A program made the translations under genes and the position numbers. A stretch of 64,000 nucleotides of DNA. Origin: JAJEAD01 sp964420925. Lineage in GTDB: Bacteria > Pseudomonadota > Gammaproteobacteria > HK1. A model generated the notes under the pieces. That model saw only the letters and a program-made list of their open reading frames with translations. It had not been told where the DNA came from and made no database searches. Positions 54,492 to 63,865 of this stretch are shown here, one piece after another (the first letter of the stretch is position 1; every line of letters begins with the position of its first letter). The DNA lies in NCBI GenBank assembly GCA_964420925.1, contig CAYQVB010000034.1, positions 3,444 to 67,443 of the forward strand, in the 5' to 3' direction.

Positions 54492-57359
54492 ATGCAGCAG
54501 ATCGTCATCCGGGGAGCGCGAACCCACAATCTGCGCAACGTCGATCTCGATCTGCCGCGGGACAAGCTCATCGTGGTGACCGGACTCTCCGGTTCCGGCA
54601 AGTCATCGCTCGCCTTCGATACCGTGTACGCGGAAGGGCAGAGGCGCTACGTCGAGTCGCTCTCGGCGTACGCGCGCCAGTTTCTCTCGGTGATGGAGAA
54701 GCCCGACGCCGATCGGATCGAGGGCTTGTCGCCCGCAATCTCGATCGAGCAGAAGTCCACGTCCCACAACCCGCGTTCCACCGTGGGCACGATCACCGAG
54801 ATCCACGACTATCTGCGCCTGCTCTTCGCGCGTGCCGGCGAGCCGCGATGTCCGGTCCACGGGCTGACCTTGCAGGCGCAGACGGTCAGCCAGATGGTGG
54901 ACCAGGTGCTCGAGTTGCCGGAGTCGACCCGCCTGATGCTGCTCGCCCCGGTCGTCGAAGCGCGCAAGGGAGAGCACGTGCAACTGATCGAAGGCCTGCG
55001 GCGCCAGGGCTACCTGCGGGTCCGGGTCGACGGCGAAGTCCACGAGATCGATCTGCTGCCGCCGCTGGAACGTCGAAAGCGTCACACGATCGAGGCGGTG
55101 GTGGACCGTTTCCGGGTGCGCGAAGGTCTCGATCTGCGGCTCGCGGAATCGCTGGAAACGGCGCTCGCGCTCTCCTCGGGCCGGGTACGGGTGGTGCGCA
55201 TGGACGAAGCCAAGGGCGAGGAGCTCGTGTTTTCGGCGCGCTTCGCCTGCCCCGTCTGTGACTACAGCCTGCCCTCGCTCGAGCCGCGGGCTTTCTCGTT
55301 CAACAATCCCGCCGGCGCCTGCCCGGCCTGCGACGGGCTCGGCACGCGCTCCTTCTTCGACCCGGGGCGGATGGTGGCGCATCCCGAGCTCAGCCTGCCG
55401 GGGGGAGCCATTCCGGGCTGGGACCGGCGGAACATCTACTACTTTCAGATGCTCGAGTCGCTGGCCCGTCACTACGACTTCGATCTCGACCTCCCCTTCA
55501 ACGCGCTGCCGGAAGCGGTGCGGGCGGTCGTCCTCGACGGCAGCGGCAAGGAGGAGATCGAGTTCGTGCATCGCCAGGAAAGTGGGCGCACCTACCGCAA
55601 GCGCCGCACCTTCGAGGGCATCATTCCCAACATCGAACGCCGTTACCGGGAAACGCAGTCCGCTGCGGTGCGCGAGGAGCTCTCGAAGTTCCTCGGCACC
55701 CGGCCCTGCGACGAGTGCGGAGGCGCCCGGCTCAACCTTCCCGCGCGAAACGTGTTCGTCGGCGACCTCACCCTGCCCGCGCTGAGCGCGCTGCCCGTGG
55801 GCAAGGCGATACGCACGCTCGCGCGGCTGAATCTGGGCGGGGCACGGGGGGAGATCGCGAGCGGGATCCTCAAGGAGATCGGACAGCGTCTGCGATTCCT
55901 GGAAGATGTCGGCCTGGACTACCTCGAGCTGGACCGCCCCGCCGAGACCCTGTCGGGCGGCGAGGCGCAGCGCATCCGGCTCGCGAGCCAGATCGGCGCG
56001 GGGCTGGTCGGTGTGATGTACGTCCTGGACGAGCCCTCCATCGGCCTTCACCAGCGCGACAACCGCCGCCTGCTCGATACGCTGGAGCACCTGCGCGACA
56101 TCGGCAACACCCTCATCGTGGTCGAGCACGACGAAGAGGCCATCCGAAGCGCGGACCACGTGGTCGACATGGGACCGGGCGCCGGCCTGCACGGCGGCAG
56201 GGTGGTGGCGCAGGGGACTCCCCGGGAGATCATGGCGGCGTCCGAATCGATCACCGGCCAGTTCCTCAGCGGGGCGCGGCGCATCGAAGTCCCCGTGTTT
56301 CGCGTTCCCCGCGATCCGGAGCGGGTGGTGCGCATTCGCGGCGCCCGCGGCAACAACCTGAAGCGTCTCGAGGTGGAGTTTCCGGTCGGCCTGATGTGCT
56401 GCGTGACCGGCGTGTCCGGGTCCGGAAAGTCCACCCTCGTCAACGACACCCTGTACCGTCTCGCGGCGCGCAGGCTCGGTCTCGCCTCCGCCGAGCCCGC
56501 CACTTGCGACGAAGTGCAGGGACTGGAGCACTTCGACAAGGTCATCGACATCGATCAGAGCCCGATCGGGCGTACCCCGCGATCGAACCCGGCGACCTAC
56601 ACGGGCCTGTTCACTCCCATTCGCGAGCTCTTCGCCGGCACCCAGGAGGCCCGATCCCGCGGCTATACCCCGGGACGCTTCAGCTTCAACGTGCGGGGAG
56701 GGCGTTGCGAAGCATGCAGCGGCGACGGGGTCATCAAGGTCGAGATGCACTTTCTTCCCGACGTGTACGTTCCCTGCGACGTGTGCAAGGGGAGTCGCTA
56801 CAACCGGGAGACCCTCGACATCCGGTACAAGGGCCGGAACATCCACGAAGTGCTGGAGATGACGGTGGAGGAGGCGGCGGCCTTCTTCGCCCCGGTGCCC
56901 GCCGTCGCTCGCAAGCTCGACACGTTGATGGAGGTCGGCCTCTCCTACGTGCAGCTCGGGCAGCGGGCGACCACTCTGTCCGGGGGTGAAGCACAGCGCG
57001 TCAAGCTGTCCCGGGAGCTCTCCCGCCGCGAGACCGGGAGCACGCTGTACCTGCTCGACGAGCCGACCACCGGACTGCACGCCCACGACATCGAACATCT
57101 GCTGCGGGTGCTGCAGAAGCTCCGCGACCACGCCAACACGGTGGTCGTCATCGAACACAACCTGGACGTGATCAAGACCGCCGACTGGATCATCGACCTC
57201 GGCCCGGAAGGCGGAGAAGGAGGCGGCTACATGGTGGCGGTAGGCACTCCCGAAGAGGTCGCCGCCGACGAGGCATCCCATACCGGGCGCTATCTCCGGC
57301 GGGTCGTCGAACCCGCCTGCGCGACGCCGGAGCCCGCCCTGGCGGCGGGCGTGGGATGA
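54492..57359 (+). CDS. uvrA: Excinuclease ABC subunit A
   Basis: 955 residues. First Walker A GLSGSGKS (31-38), zinc module CPVCDYSLPSLE with GACPACDGLG, ABC signature LSGGEAQRIRLASQIG, second Walker A GVSGSGKSTLVNDTLYR, second zinc module CEACSGDGVIKVEMHFLPD with CDVCKGSRYN, and signature LSGGEAQRVKLSREL. Damage recognition in nucleotide excision repair. Divergent from the YajR-like/ssb genes. Confidence 0.98.
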   Translation: MQQIVIRGARTHNLRNVDLDLPRDKLIVVTGLSGSGKSSLAFDTVYAEGQRRYVESLSAYARQFLSVMEKPDADRIEGLSPAISIEQKSTSHNPRSTVGTITEIHDYLRLLFARAGEPRCPVHGLTLQAQTVSQMVDQVLELPESTRLMLLAPVVEARKGEHVQLIEGLRRQGYLRVRVDGEVHEIDLLPPLERRKRHTIEAVVDRFRVREGLDLRLAESLETALALSSGRVRVVRMDEAKGEELVFSARFACPVCDYSLPSLEPRAFSFNNPAGACPACDGLGTRSFFDPGRMVAHPELSLPGGAIPGWDRRNIYYFQMLESLARHYDFDLDLPFNALPEAVRAVVLDGSGKEEIEFVHRQESGRTYRKRRTFEGIIPNIERRYRETQSAAVREELSKFLGTRPCDECGGARLNLPARNVFVGDLTLPALSALPVGKAIRTLARLNLGGARGEIASGILKEIGQRLRFLEDVGLDYLELDRPAETLSGGEAQRIRLASQIGAGLVGVMYVLDEPSIGLHQRDNRRLLDTLEHLRDIGNTLIVVEHDEEAIRSADHVVDMGPGAGLHGGRVVAQGTPREIMAASESITGQFLSGARRIEVPVFRVPRDPERVVRIRGARGNNLKRLEVEFPVGLMCCVTGVSGSGKSTLVNDTLYRLAARRLGLASAEPATCDEVQGLEHFDKVIDIDQSPIGRTPRSNPATYTGLFTPIRELFAGTQEARSRGYTPGRFSFNVRGGRCEACSGDGVIKVEMHFLPDVYVPCDVCKGSRYNRETLDIRYKGRNIHEVLEMTVEEAAAFFAPVPAVARKLDTLMEVGLSYVQLGQRATTLSGGEAQRVKLSRELSRRETGSTLYLLDEPTTGLHAHDIEHLLRVLQKLRDHANTVVVIEHNLDVIKTADWIIDLGPEGGEGGGYMVAVGTPEEVAADEASHTGRYLRRVVEPACATPEPALAAGVG

Positions 57360-57372
57360 GGGAGATGACGAA

Positions 57373-58311
57373 ATGACGGCACTGATCTGCGGGTCCATCG
57401 CCTACGACAACATCATGGTCTTCAAGGACCGCTTCAGGAACCACATCCTTCCCGACAAGGTGCACATGCTGAGCGTGGTCTTCCTCGTTCCCGAGATGCG
57501 AAGGGAGCTGGGAGGCTGCGCGGGAAACATCGCCTACAACCTCAATCTGCTCGGAGGGGACGCCTTGCCGATGGCCACGGTGGGCAATGATTTCGCCCCC
57601 TACCGCGAGTGGCTGGACGAGTGCGGCATCGATCGCCGGCACATAGCGATCATCGACTCGGAGTTCACCGCCCAGGCCTTCATCACCACCGATCTGGACG
57701 ACAACCAGATCACCGCCTTTCATCCGGGGGCGATGAACTTCGCCCATGTGAACCAGGTGTCCGACGCCGATGGAGTCGAGATCGGCATCGTGGCCCCGGA
57801 CGGCCGGGAAGGGATGCTCTCGCACGCCGCCCAGTTCGCCGAGGCGGGCATTCCTTTCGTGTTCGATCCCGGGCAGGGGCTGCCGATGTTCGACGGCGAC
57901 GAGCTTTCGCGCTTCATCGACCGGGCGAGCTGGCTCACCGTGAACGACTATGAATGGGAACTCGTCCATCGCCGCACCGGCTACTCGCCCGAAGACGCTG
58001 TGCAGCGCCTCGAAGCGCTCGTCATTACCCGCGGCGCCAAGGGGTCGGAGGTCTACGCCGGTGGCCGCCGCATCGAGATCCCCGCCGCGCGGGCGGGGGA
58101 GGCGGTCGACCCCACCGGCTGCGGCGACGCCTACCGGGCCGGGCTGCTCCACGGCCTCGGGCGCGGTCTGGATTGGGAGACCACCGGTCGCCTCGCGTCG
58201 CTGATCGGCGCGATCAAGGTCGCTCACCACGGCACCCAGCGCCACCGATTCGATCCGGCGGAGATCGAGGAGCGCTTCAGGGAGAACTTCGGGCGGCGCC
58301 TCGATTGGTAG
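57373..58311 (+). CDS. PfkB-family carbohydrate/nucleoside kinase
   Basis: 312 residues. ICGSIAYDNIMVFKDRF start, GGCAGNIAYNLNLLGGD (substrate Gly-Gly motif), FDPGQGLPMFDG, and the anion-hole motif DPTGCGDAYRAGLLHGL with the catalytic Asp. Ribokinase/adenosine-kinase fold; adenosine-kinase-like by its DNIMVF start. Fourteen base pairs after uvrA, probably read through from it. Confidence 0.9.
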   Translation: MTALICGSIAYDNIMVFKDRFRNHILPDKVHMLSVVFLVPEMRRELGGCAGNIAYNLNLLGGDALPMATVGNDFAPYREWLDECGIDRRHIAIIDSEFTAQAFITTDLDDNQITAFHPGAMNFAHVNQVSDADGVEIGIVAPDGREGMLSHAAQFAEAGIPFVFDPGQGLPMFDGDELSRFIDRASWLTVNDYEWELVHRRTGYSPEDAVQRLEALVITRGAKGSEVYAGGRRIEIPAARAGEAVDPTGCGDAYRAGLLHGLGRGLDWETTGRLASLIGAIKVAHHGTQRHRFDPAEIEERFRENFGRRLDW

Positions 58312-58372
58312 GGGCATGCACTCGTCCGGTGGGGCAACCCCTTCGCCCTTCCCTTGGCAGGTCGCAACGGAA

Positions 58373-60460
58373 TCAACCGGGGCCGATCTCTCCTTCCTGC
58401 ATTGCCTCGTCGAGGGCTTCCAAGCTCATGATGGGCGCCTCGCAGTGGTGCCCCCGGCAGACGTAGGCGACGGGTCCCGCGGCGGGCCGGCGTTCGGCGA
58501 GAAGACCGGGAAGATCCGGCGCGCCGGAGGGGATGGAGAAGACCGCACGCCGCGGCGCGTAGTGCCGGCGGCAGCGCTCCTTCCACCCGGACAGACTCTC
58601 CGGCTCGGCGCGCAGCACCGTGGTCTGCGGTGGGTAGAGGAACTCCTCCACTGCCAGCAGCATCGCGGTGTGGGCATGCGGAATTCGGGCAATCGAGCTC
58701 CAGCCCGCGCGCACCGCGCGTTCCGCCGCATCGAGATAGCGGCTTTCGCCGAGCAGGTGCCCCAGGCGGCCCAGCGCATGGGCGGCGATGCCGTTGCCGG
58801 CGGGCAGGGCGTCGTCGGCGAAGGGCTTGGAGCGGTGGATGAGCACTTCGTGATCGTCGGCGGTGAAGAAGAAGCCGCCGTTCTCCGGGTCTTCGAAGTG
58901 GCGAAGGAGAACCTCCGCGAGATCGACTGCGAAGTCGAGTTGATCTCTCCTCCACTCCTCCTGGAGCAGCGCCAGAATCGCGTCGATGAGAAAGGCGTGG
59001 TCGTCGAGGTAGGCGGAGAAACGGGCGCGCCCGTCCTTGTAGGTGGCGCGCAGGCGGCCGTCTCGCCACAGGCTTTCCCGGAGGAAGTCTAGCGCGCGCC
59101 GCGCGGATTGAACGAAGCGCGGCTCCGACAGGAGGCCCCCCGCCACCGCCATGCCCTTGATCATGAGCGCGTTCCACGAGGTCAGCACCTTGTCGTCGCG
59201 TCCCGGCCAGACGCGCTCCGACCGGACCGGGAGCAGGGTGGTCCGGGCACGCTCGAGGACCCTCTCGACTTCCGGCACGCTCGAGTCGAAGCGCCGGGCA
59301 AGTTTTTCGAGTTCCGTGAACACGTGCAGGTGCCAGTGCCGGCCTTCGAAGTTGGGGGGGCGGTCGAGACCGAAGCGCGCCGCGAACACCGGGTAGTCTT
59401 CCTCGCCGAGCAGACCACGCACCTCCTCGGGTTCCCAGACGTAGAACTTGCCTTCCTCGCCTTCGGAGTCGGCGTCCAGGGAGGAGTAGTAGCCCCCTTC
59501 GGGCGACTGCATCTCCCGCATCGCCCACTCGCCGGTCTCCGTGGCCACCTTCCGGAACAGCTCCTCACCGGTGGCCTGCCAGGCCTGGGCGCAGAGGACG
59601 AGGAGGGGGCCGTTGTCGTAGAGCATCTTCTCGAAGTGCGGGATCATCCACTGCTCGTCCACGGAGTAGCGGCAGAAGCCTCCCCCGAGGTGGTCGTAGA
59701 TGCCCCCGAGGCACATCTTGCGCAGCGTGTGCGTCGCCATCGACAGGGCGAAATCGTCGCGCCGAGGGGCGCTCGCGGAGGCGGCGAAGATGCGCATCAA
59801 GGCTTCGATGTTCGTCGGATGCGGGAACTTCGGCGCCGCTCCGAATCCCCCGTGCTCGGCGTCGAAGGAGCGCGCGAGCAGGGTCCTCGCGTCTTCGAGC
59901 GGCCTCGGCGTCACGATTTCGTTGCCTTCCGCCTCGGGCTCGAGGCTGCGGAGGGCTTCGATCAACGCCTGGGATTGCTCGCGCAGCTCGCCGCGACGCT
60001 CGGCGTAGAAGTGGCTGACCCGGCGCAGGATGTCCTGGAAGGACGGCAGGCCGAAGCGCGCGGTCTTGGGAAAGTAGGTGCCGCCGAAGAAGGGAATGCG
60101 GTCCTCGTGGTCGAGGAACATCGTCAGCGGCCAGCCCCCGCTGCGCCGGGTGAGCAGGTGCTGCGCGCTCTGGTAGATCTTGTCGAGGTCCGGGCGCTCC
60201 TCGCGGTCGACCTTGATGTTGACGAAGAGCCGGTTCATGAGCTCCGCAGTGGCCGGGTCCTCGAAGGACTCGTGGGCCATCACGTGGCACCAGTGGCACG
60301 CGGAGTATCCCACCGACAGCAGGATCGGCTTTCCCTCGCGGGCCGCCCTCTCCAGTGCCTCCTCCCCCCACGGATACCAGTCGACGGGGTTGTCGGCGTG
60401 CTGAAGGAGATAGGGACTGGTCTCGGCCGCGAGCCGGTTCAGGGACTGCTCTGGATGCAT
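58373..60460 (-). CDS. Thioredoxin-domain YyaL/SSP411 family protein
   Basis: 695 residues from ATG 60460; an extension to 60556 is unlikely. NRLAAETSPYLLQHADNPVD is the family start. GYSACHWCHVMAHESFEDP carries the CxxC pair (about 50-53). The rest is an alpha-alpha barrel with SYLDAER-type repeats and SLDADSEGEEGKFYVW, as in AGE/cellobiose epimerases. Function unknown; possibly a redox-linked sugar enzyme. Divergent from lgt. Confidence 0.92.
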   Translation of the reverse strand: MHPEQSLNRLAAETSPYLLQHADNPVDWYPWGEEALERAAREGKPILLSVGYSACHWCHVMAHESFEDPATAELMNRLFVNIKVDREERPDLDKIYQSAQHLLTRRSGGWPLTMFLDHEDRIPFFGGTYFPKTARFGLPSFQDILRRVSHFYAERRGELREQSQALIEALRSLEPEAEGNEIVTPRPLEDARTLLARSFDAEHGGFGAAPKFPHPTNIEALMRIFAASASAPRRDDFALSMATHTLRKMCLGGIYDHLGGGFCRYSVDEQWMIPHFEKMLYDNGPLLVLCAQAWQATGEELFRKVATETGEWAMREMQSPEGGYYSSLDADSEGEEGKFYVWEPEEVRGLLGEEDYPVFAARFGLDRPPNFEGRHWHLHVFTELEKLARRFDSSVPEVERVLERARTTLLPVRSERVWPGRDDKVLTSWNALMIKGMAVAGGLLSEPRFVQSARRALDFLRESLWRDGRLRATYKDGRARFSAYLDDHAFLIDAILALLQEEWRRDQLDFAVDLAEVLLRHFEDPENGGFFFTADDHEVLIHRSKPFADDALPAGNGIAAHALGRLGHLLGESRYLDAAERAVRAGWSSIARIPHAHTAMLLAVEEFLYPPQTTVLRAEPESLSGWKERCRRHYAPRRAVFSIPSGAPDLPGLLAERRPAAGPVAYVCRGHHCEAPIMSLEALDEAMQEGEIGPG

Positions 60461-60555
60461 CGGGCGGGGCCTCTCAGCTCGGCGGGCGCGCAGCCCGACG
60501 AGATTATATCGGGGGCGCAGCCGGGCTCCCGTTGAGAGTAGGATCGGGCGGCGCA

Positions 60556-61365
60556 ATGCTGAAGTATCCCGAATTCGATCCCGTCGCGATCCAGATCGGA
60601 CCCCTCGCGGTCCACTGGTACGGGCTCATGTACGTGGTGGCCTTCGGCCTCGGCTGGTGGCTGGGTCGAGTGCGTGCGGCCGATCCCGCCCGCGGCTGGC
60701 GTGGGAGCGACGTGGACGACGTGCTCTTCTACGTCGCGCTCGGGGTGGTCGCGGGTGGACGCCTCGGCTACATGCTCTTCTACGACCCGGGGGGGGTCTT
60801 GCGCGATCCGTTCTCGGTGCTGCGGGTCTGGGAGGGCGGCATGTCCTTTCACGGCGGGCTCCTTGGGGTCATCGTGGCGATGCTGCTCTACGCGCGGCGC
60901 CGCTCGCGCTCCTTCTTCGAGGTCGCCGACTTCATCGCCCCCCTCGTGCCGCTCGGGATCGCCGCAGGCCGGGTGGGCAACTTCATCAACGGAAACCTCT
61001 GGGGCCGGCCCAGCGACCTGCCCTGGGCGATGGTGTTTCCGGGCGCCGGCGAGCTTCCCCGCCATCCCTCGCAGCTCTACCAGGCGCTGCTCGAGGGCGT
61101 GGCGCTCTTTGTCCTGCTCTGGTGGTTCTCACGCCGCCCGCGGCCCGTCATGGCGACCTCGGGCCTCTTCCTGCTGGCCTACGCGGTGTTCCGGTCCGCG
61201 GTGGAGTTCGTACGCGTGCCCGATCGGCAGTATGGCTACCTCGCCTTCGACTGGCTCACCATGGGGCAGGTGCTGTGCGTGCCGATGGCGCTTGCCGGGG
61301 CATGGCTTCTGTGGCGAGCCCGCCCCTCGCGACCGGATGCAGGGAGCGCGGCGGGACCCCGATGA
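60556..61365 (+). CDS. lgt: Prolipoprotein diacylglyceryl transferase
   Basis: 269 residues with seven membrane helices. GGRLGYMLFYDPG, GGMSFHGGLLGVI and the signature GRVGNFINGNLWGRP are present, with HPSQLYQALLEGV. It adds diacylglycerol to the lipobox Cys of lipoproteins such as the OmpA-family protein at 7844. Overlaps thyA by 4 bp. Confidence 0.97.
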   Translation: MLKYPEFDPVAIQIGPLAVHWYGLMYVVAFGLGWWLGRVRAADPARGWRGSDVDDVLFYVALGVVAGGRLGYMLFYDPGGVLRDPFSVLRVWEGGMSFHGGLLGVIVAMLLYARRRSRSFFEVADFIAPLVPLGIAAGRVGNFINGNLWGRPSDLPWAMVFPGAGELPRHPSQLYQALLEGVALFVLLWWFSRRPRPVMATSGLFLLAYAVFRSAVEFVRVPDRQYGYLAFDWLTMGQVLCVPMALAGAWLLWRARPSRPDAGSAAGPR

Positions 61366-62156
61366 GGGCCTATCTCGATCTCTTGCGGGAGGTCCGCGAC
61401 CACGGGGTCGAGAGGCAGGACCGCACCGGCACCGGCACCCTCAGTCTCTTTGGCCGGCACTTGCGATTCGACCTCGCGCGGGGATTCCCGGCCGTGACGA
61501 CCAAGTTCCTCCATTTCCGCTCGATCATCAACGAGCTGCTGTGGTTCCTGCGCGGCGACACTAATGTCGCGTGGTTGCACGACCACGGGGTGAGCATCTG
61601 GGACGAGTGGGCGGACGAAGACGGAGAGCTCGGTCCGATCTACGGGTACCAGTGGCGCTCCTGGCCGGCGCCGGACGGCCGTCACATCGATCAGATTTCC
61701 CGCGTCATCGAGGGAATCCGAAAAAATCCCGAATCGCGACGCCACCTCGTGAGCGCCTGGAACGTCGGCGAGATCGAGCGCATGGCGCTGCCGCCCTGCC
61801 ACGTGCTCTTCCAGTTCTACGTCGCCGAGGGGCGGCTCTCGTGCCAGCTCTACATGCGCAGCGCGGACCTCTTCCTCGGGGTGCCCTTCAATATCGCTTC
61901 GTACTCGCTGCTCACGATGATGATTGCGCAGGTCTGCGGCCTCGAGCCGGACGAGTTCGTGCTCTCCCTCGGCGACGCGCACCTCTACCTCAACCATCTC
62001 GAGCAGGTCGAGACGCAGTTGTCGCGGGAACCCTATCCGCTGCCTTCCATGCGCCTCGATCCGGAAGTCGAGAGCCTCTTCGATTTTCGCTACGAGCACT
62101 TCACGCTCGAGAACTACCGGCACCATCCCTCGATTCGCGCCCCGATCGCGGTCTGA
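61362..62156 (+). CDS. thyA: Thymidylate synthase
   Basis: 264 residues, full length. RQDRTGTGTLSLFGRHLRFD, the catalytic Cys in ALPPCHVLFQFYVAEG (about 146), QLYMRSADLFLGVPFNIASY (folate/dUMP site) and LGDAHLYLNHLEQ. Methylates dUMP using methylene-THF. In many relatives folA follows; here only its first few codons remain. Confidence 0.97.
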   Translation: MRAYLDLLREVRDHGVERQDRTGTGTLSLFGRHLRFDLARGFPAVTTKFLHFRSIINELLWFLRGDTNVAWLHDHGVSIWDEWADEDGELGPIYGYQWRSWPAPDGRHIDQISRVIEGIRKNPESRRHLVSAWNVGEIERMALPPCHVLFQFYVAEGRLSCQLYMRSADLFLGVPFNIASYSLLTMMIAQVCGLEPDEFVLSLGDAHLYLNHLEQVETQLSREPYPLPSMRLDPEVESLFDFRYEHFTLENYRHHPSIRAPIAV

Positions 62157-62188
62157 GCCGCGTTGCCCTTGGTTCGTCGCATCCCGCG

Positions 62189-62231
62189 CTGATCTCCATC
62201 GTCGCCGCCCTCGACGAAGGCTGGCCTGCGC
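62189..62231 (+). pseudogene. folA: folA start, broken by the second accessory patch
   Basis: LISIVAALDE (62189-62218) matches the opening of dihydrofolate reductases of this group (ISIVAALDE, followed normally by R-x-I-G). It is in the place folA should occupy, 32 bp past thyA. Similarity ends at 62218 and the frame stops at 62266. The match is only ten residues, so this is probable and not certain. Confidence 0.45.
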
Positions 62232-62296
62232 AGGCAGCGCTGTTCCGCCTGCCAGGTTCGGTGTAGGCAGTCGGAAGTCCGGAGCTCATCCGCGAC

Positions 62297-62599
62297 ATGC
62301 GCCGAGGCCGCCTTCCGGCGGTGGGGCGACTGCGGGCGCTGTGCGAGGTGCTGGTCCTTGAGTTCTACGTCGGGCGCCCGCGCGAGACGCACGCCATCGA
62401 CGAGCGGCACCCGGCGCTCGCGCTCGAGACCGCGCTCGGCACGCTGCGCGAGGCAGGCGTGGAGCTCGAACCCGCTGAACTGGCACTCGTCGTGGGCGCG
62501 GTCTACTCGCTCGTCAAGCGGAAGCGCGCGCCGGCCACCGCCGCGCGGGTGAAGTGCCTCATCGAAACGCCCTCGCCGCGAATCGGCCCGACGATGTGA
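62297..62599 (+). CDS. Hypothetical protein
   Basis: 100 residues from ATG 62297, without a good ribosome site. LRALCEVLVLEFYVGRPRET and ALETALGTLREAGVELEPAE and LALVVGAVYSLVKRK look like real helices, and the composition is proteinlike. No family recognised. It sits between the folA relic and the MqsR/MqsA-like pair. Confidence 0.4.
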   Translation: MRRGRLPAVGRLRALCEVLVLEFYVGRPRETHAIDERHPALALETALGTLREAGVELEPAELALVVGAVYSLVKRKRAPATAARVKCLIETPSPRIGPTM

Positions 62600-62693
62600 A
62601 CGGGGTCGGGAACCTGCCCTTCCCAGCACTTTGCGGTCAACCCATGGAGGCGCACTACGCGCCACCGAACGCGTGAAAGCCGCCAGTCGGCGT

Positions 62694-62729
62694 TTGACAT
62701 TGGCGAGAACACCTATCATATTGATAGGT
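62694..62729. promoter_or_regulatory. Promoter and palindromic operator of the MqsR/MqsA-like pair
   Basis: TTGACA (62694-62699) is a -35 element; ACCTATCA-TAT-TGATAGGT (62711-62729) is a perfect 19-bp palindrome covering the -10 (CATATT at 17-bp spacing). It ends one base before the toxin ATG, so transcription would start at or near the start codon and the message would be leaderless. The AGGT/ACCT ends resemble MqsA operators. Confidence 0.65.
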
Positions 62730-62730
62730 C

Positions 62731-63060
62731 ATGTCACAACGAAGTGCCGTTTCGGAACAGCCGCGACCGGAGTTGCTCCTTCGCTACATCCGAAATTTGG
62801 CGGCGGATTCCTCGAACGTCATCCTCTCGACGCACGCGATGGAGAGAATGACCGAGAGGGACATCGCCGACGTCGAGGTCTTTCGCATCCTGAAGGAAGG
62901 CACTCTCGGCTCGGATGTTGAGCGAACGTCCAGCGGGGAGTGGAAACTCAAGCTCGTGAAGAGATTGCGGTGAAACCGTGATGCTGGCGTCGTAACCATT
63001 ATCCTTCGCAACAAACGGAAGCTCTTCGTGAAGACGGTAGAGTGGGAGGACCTGAAATGA
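62731..63060 (+). pseudogene. DUF4258/MqsR-like toxin interrupted by an in-frame TGA
   Basis: ATG 62731 opens an 80-codon frame ending at TGA 62971-62973. The same frame continues for 28 codons (NRDAGVVTIILRNKRKLFVKTVEWEDLK) and then stops at 63058-63060, overlapping the antitoxin ATG (ATGA). HAMERMTERDIADVEVFRIL is the DUF4258 signature; the post-stop part has the strand expected to complete the fold. One base change (GGA to TGA) explains it. The toxin should be truncated and probably inactive unless the stop is read through. Confidence 0.72.
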
Positions 63061-63548
63061 GAGAGATTCAGGGTTTCCGACACAAGAAAGAAACGATAAG
63101 GGAACCGTACCAGTACACCGCTTGCGGGCTGGACAACATCTATCTGTTCAATGGGTACGAGTTCCACCAGACGGAGGAAGGAGAAGGCGTGTCCATCAGG
63201 GACCTGAATGGCCTTCACCAAGCGATCGGGCGTAGCATTGCAAGCCGAAAGAAACTGCTCAGCCCCAAAGAAATCAAGTGGTTGCGAAAGCAATTGGACA
63301 TTACCCAGTCCGAACTCGGGGCACTGCTCGGGTACTCCTCACAGACGGTCGCGCGTTGGGAGAAGGGCAAGAGCGAGATTCCGGGCGCCCCGGAACGACT
63401 CATCCGCATGCTCTACCTCGAACAGGCGTCAGGAAGGGTGGAAATCCGTGACCTGCTCGAGACACTGGATGCCTTGGACGACATCGACGAGACCTCAGTG
63501 CGCTTCGAGGTGACGGACGAGGGCTGGAGAACCGCCCAAGCCGTCTAA
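63057..63548 (+). CDS. MqsA-like antitoxin with HTH domain
   Basis: 163 residues from ATG 63057 (GGGAGG 7 bp upstream). The N-terminal part (YTACGLDNIYLFNGYEFHQ) is the partner-binding side; the C-terminal helix-turn-helix reads QLDITQSELGALLGYSSQTV then ARWEKGKSEIPGAPERLIRM. It presumably binds the palindrome at 62711. Looks intact. Confidence 0.78.
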   Translation: MREIQGFRHKKETIREPYQYTACGLDNIYLFNGYEFHQTEEGEGVSIRDLNGLHQAIGRSIASRKKLLSPKEIKWLRKQLDITQSELGALLGYSSQTVARWEKGKSEIPGAPERLIRMLYLEQASGRVEIRDLLETLDALDDIDETSVRFEVTDEGWRTAQAV

Positions 63549-63662
63549 CTGGCGTACGGGCAGAAGCTGTAGCTTGGGCGCGAGTCGCGTCGCACCGCTT
63601 GTGCAGATGGGACGCCTTCGAACGACACTTCGAGCACCGTTGTGCGGTCGTGCCCGACACCC

Positions 63663-63863
63663 ATCCGCATCGGCAAGAATGCACCCTCGGTCTATCTCGC
63701 CGAACTCAAAACCGAACTCGGAGCCGATCGCCAGAGCAGCGTGCTGAAATCGCACCTCCTTTCCGGGGACAGAGAATCTCCTCTCCAAGAGAATCGGTTT
63801 TCGGACTTCTTGGACGAGCGCCAACGGCACGTTGTTGAGAAAATCGGGGAGGTGACGCACTAG
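63663..63863 (+). pseudogene. DUF262/GmrSD-type restriction protein remnant, C-terminal end
   Basis: IRIGKNAPSVYLAELKTELG then SVLKSHLLSGDRESPLQENR and FSDFLDERQRHVVEKIGE resemble the last 65 residues of DUF262 restriction proteins (AP-S-x-YL, L-x-x-HL, F-x-x-FL-x-x-R). The rest of the gene is missing upstream. No ribosome site or start is evident. The neighbouring bases 63549-63662 show nothing else. Confidence 0.4.
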
Positions 63864-63865
63864 TG

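Noticed and set aside
54603..57398. A 931-codon open frame antisense to uvrA
   Set aside because: High GC makes long antisense frames common; it mirrors uvrA, has no recognisable domain, and uvrA matches its family along its full length.
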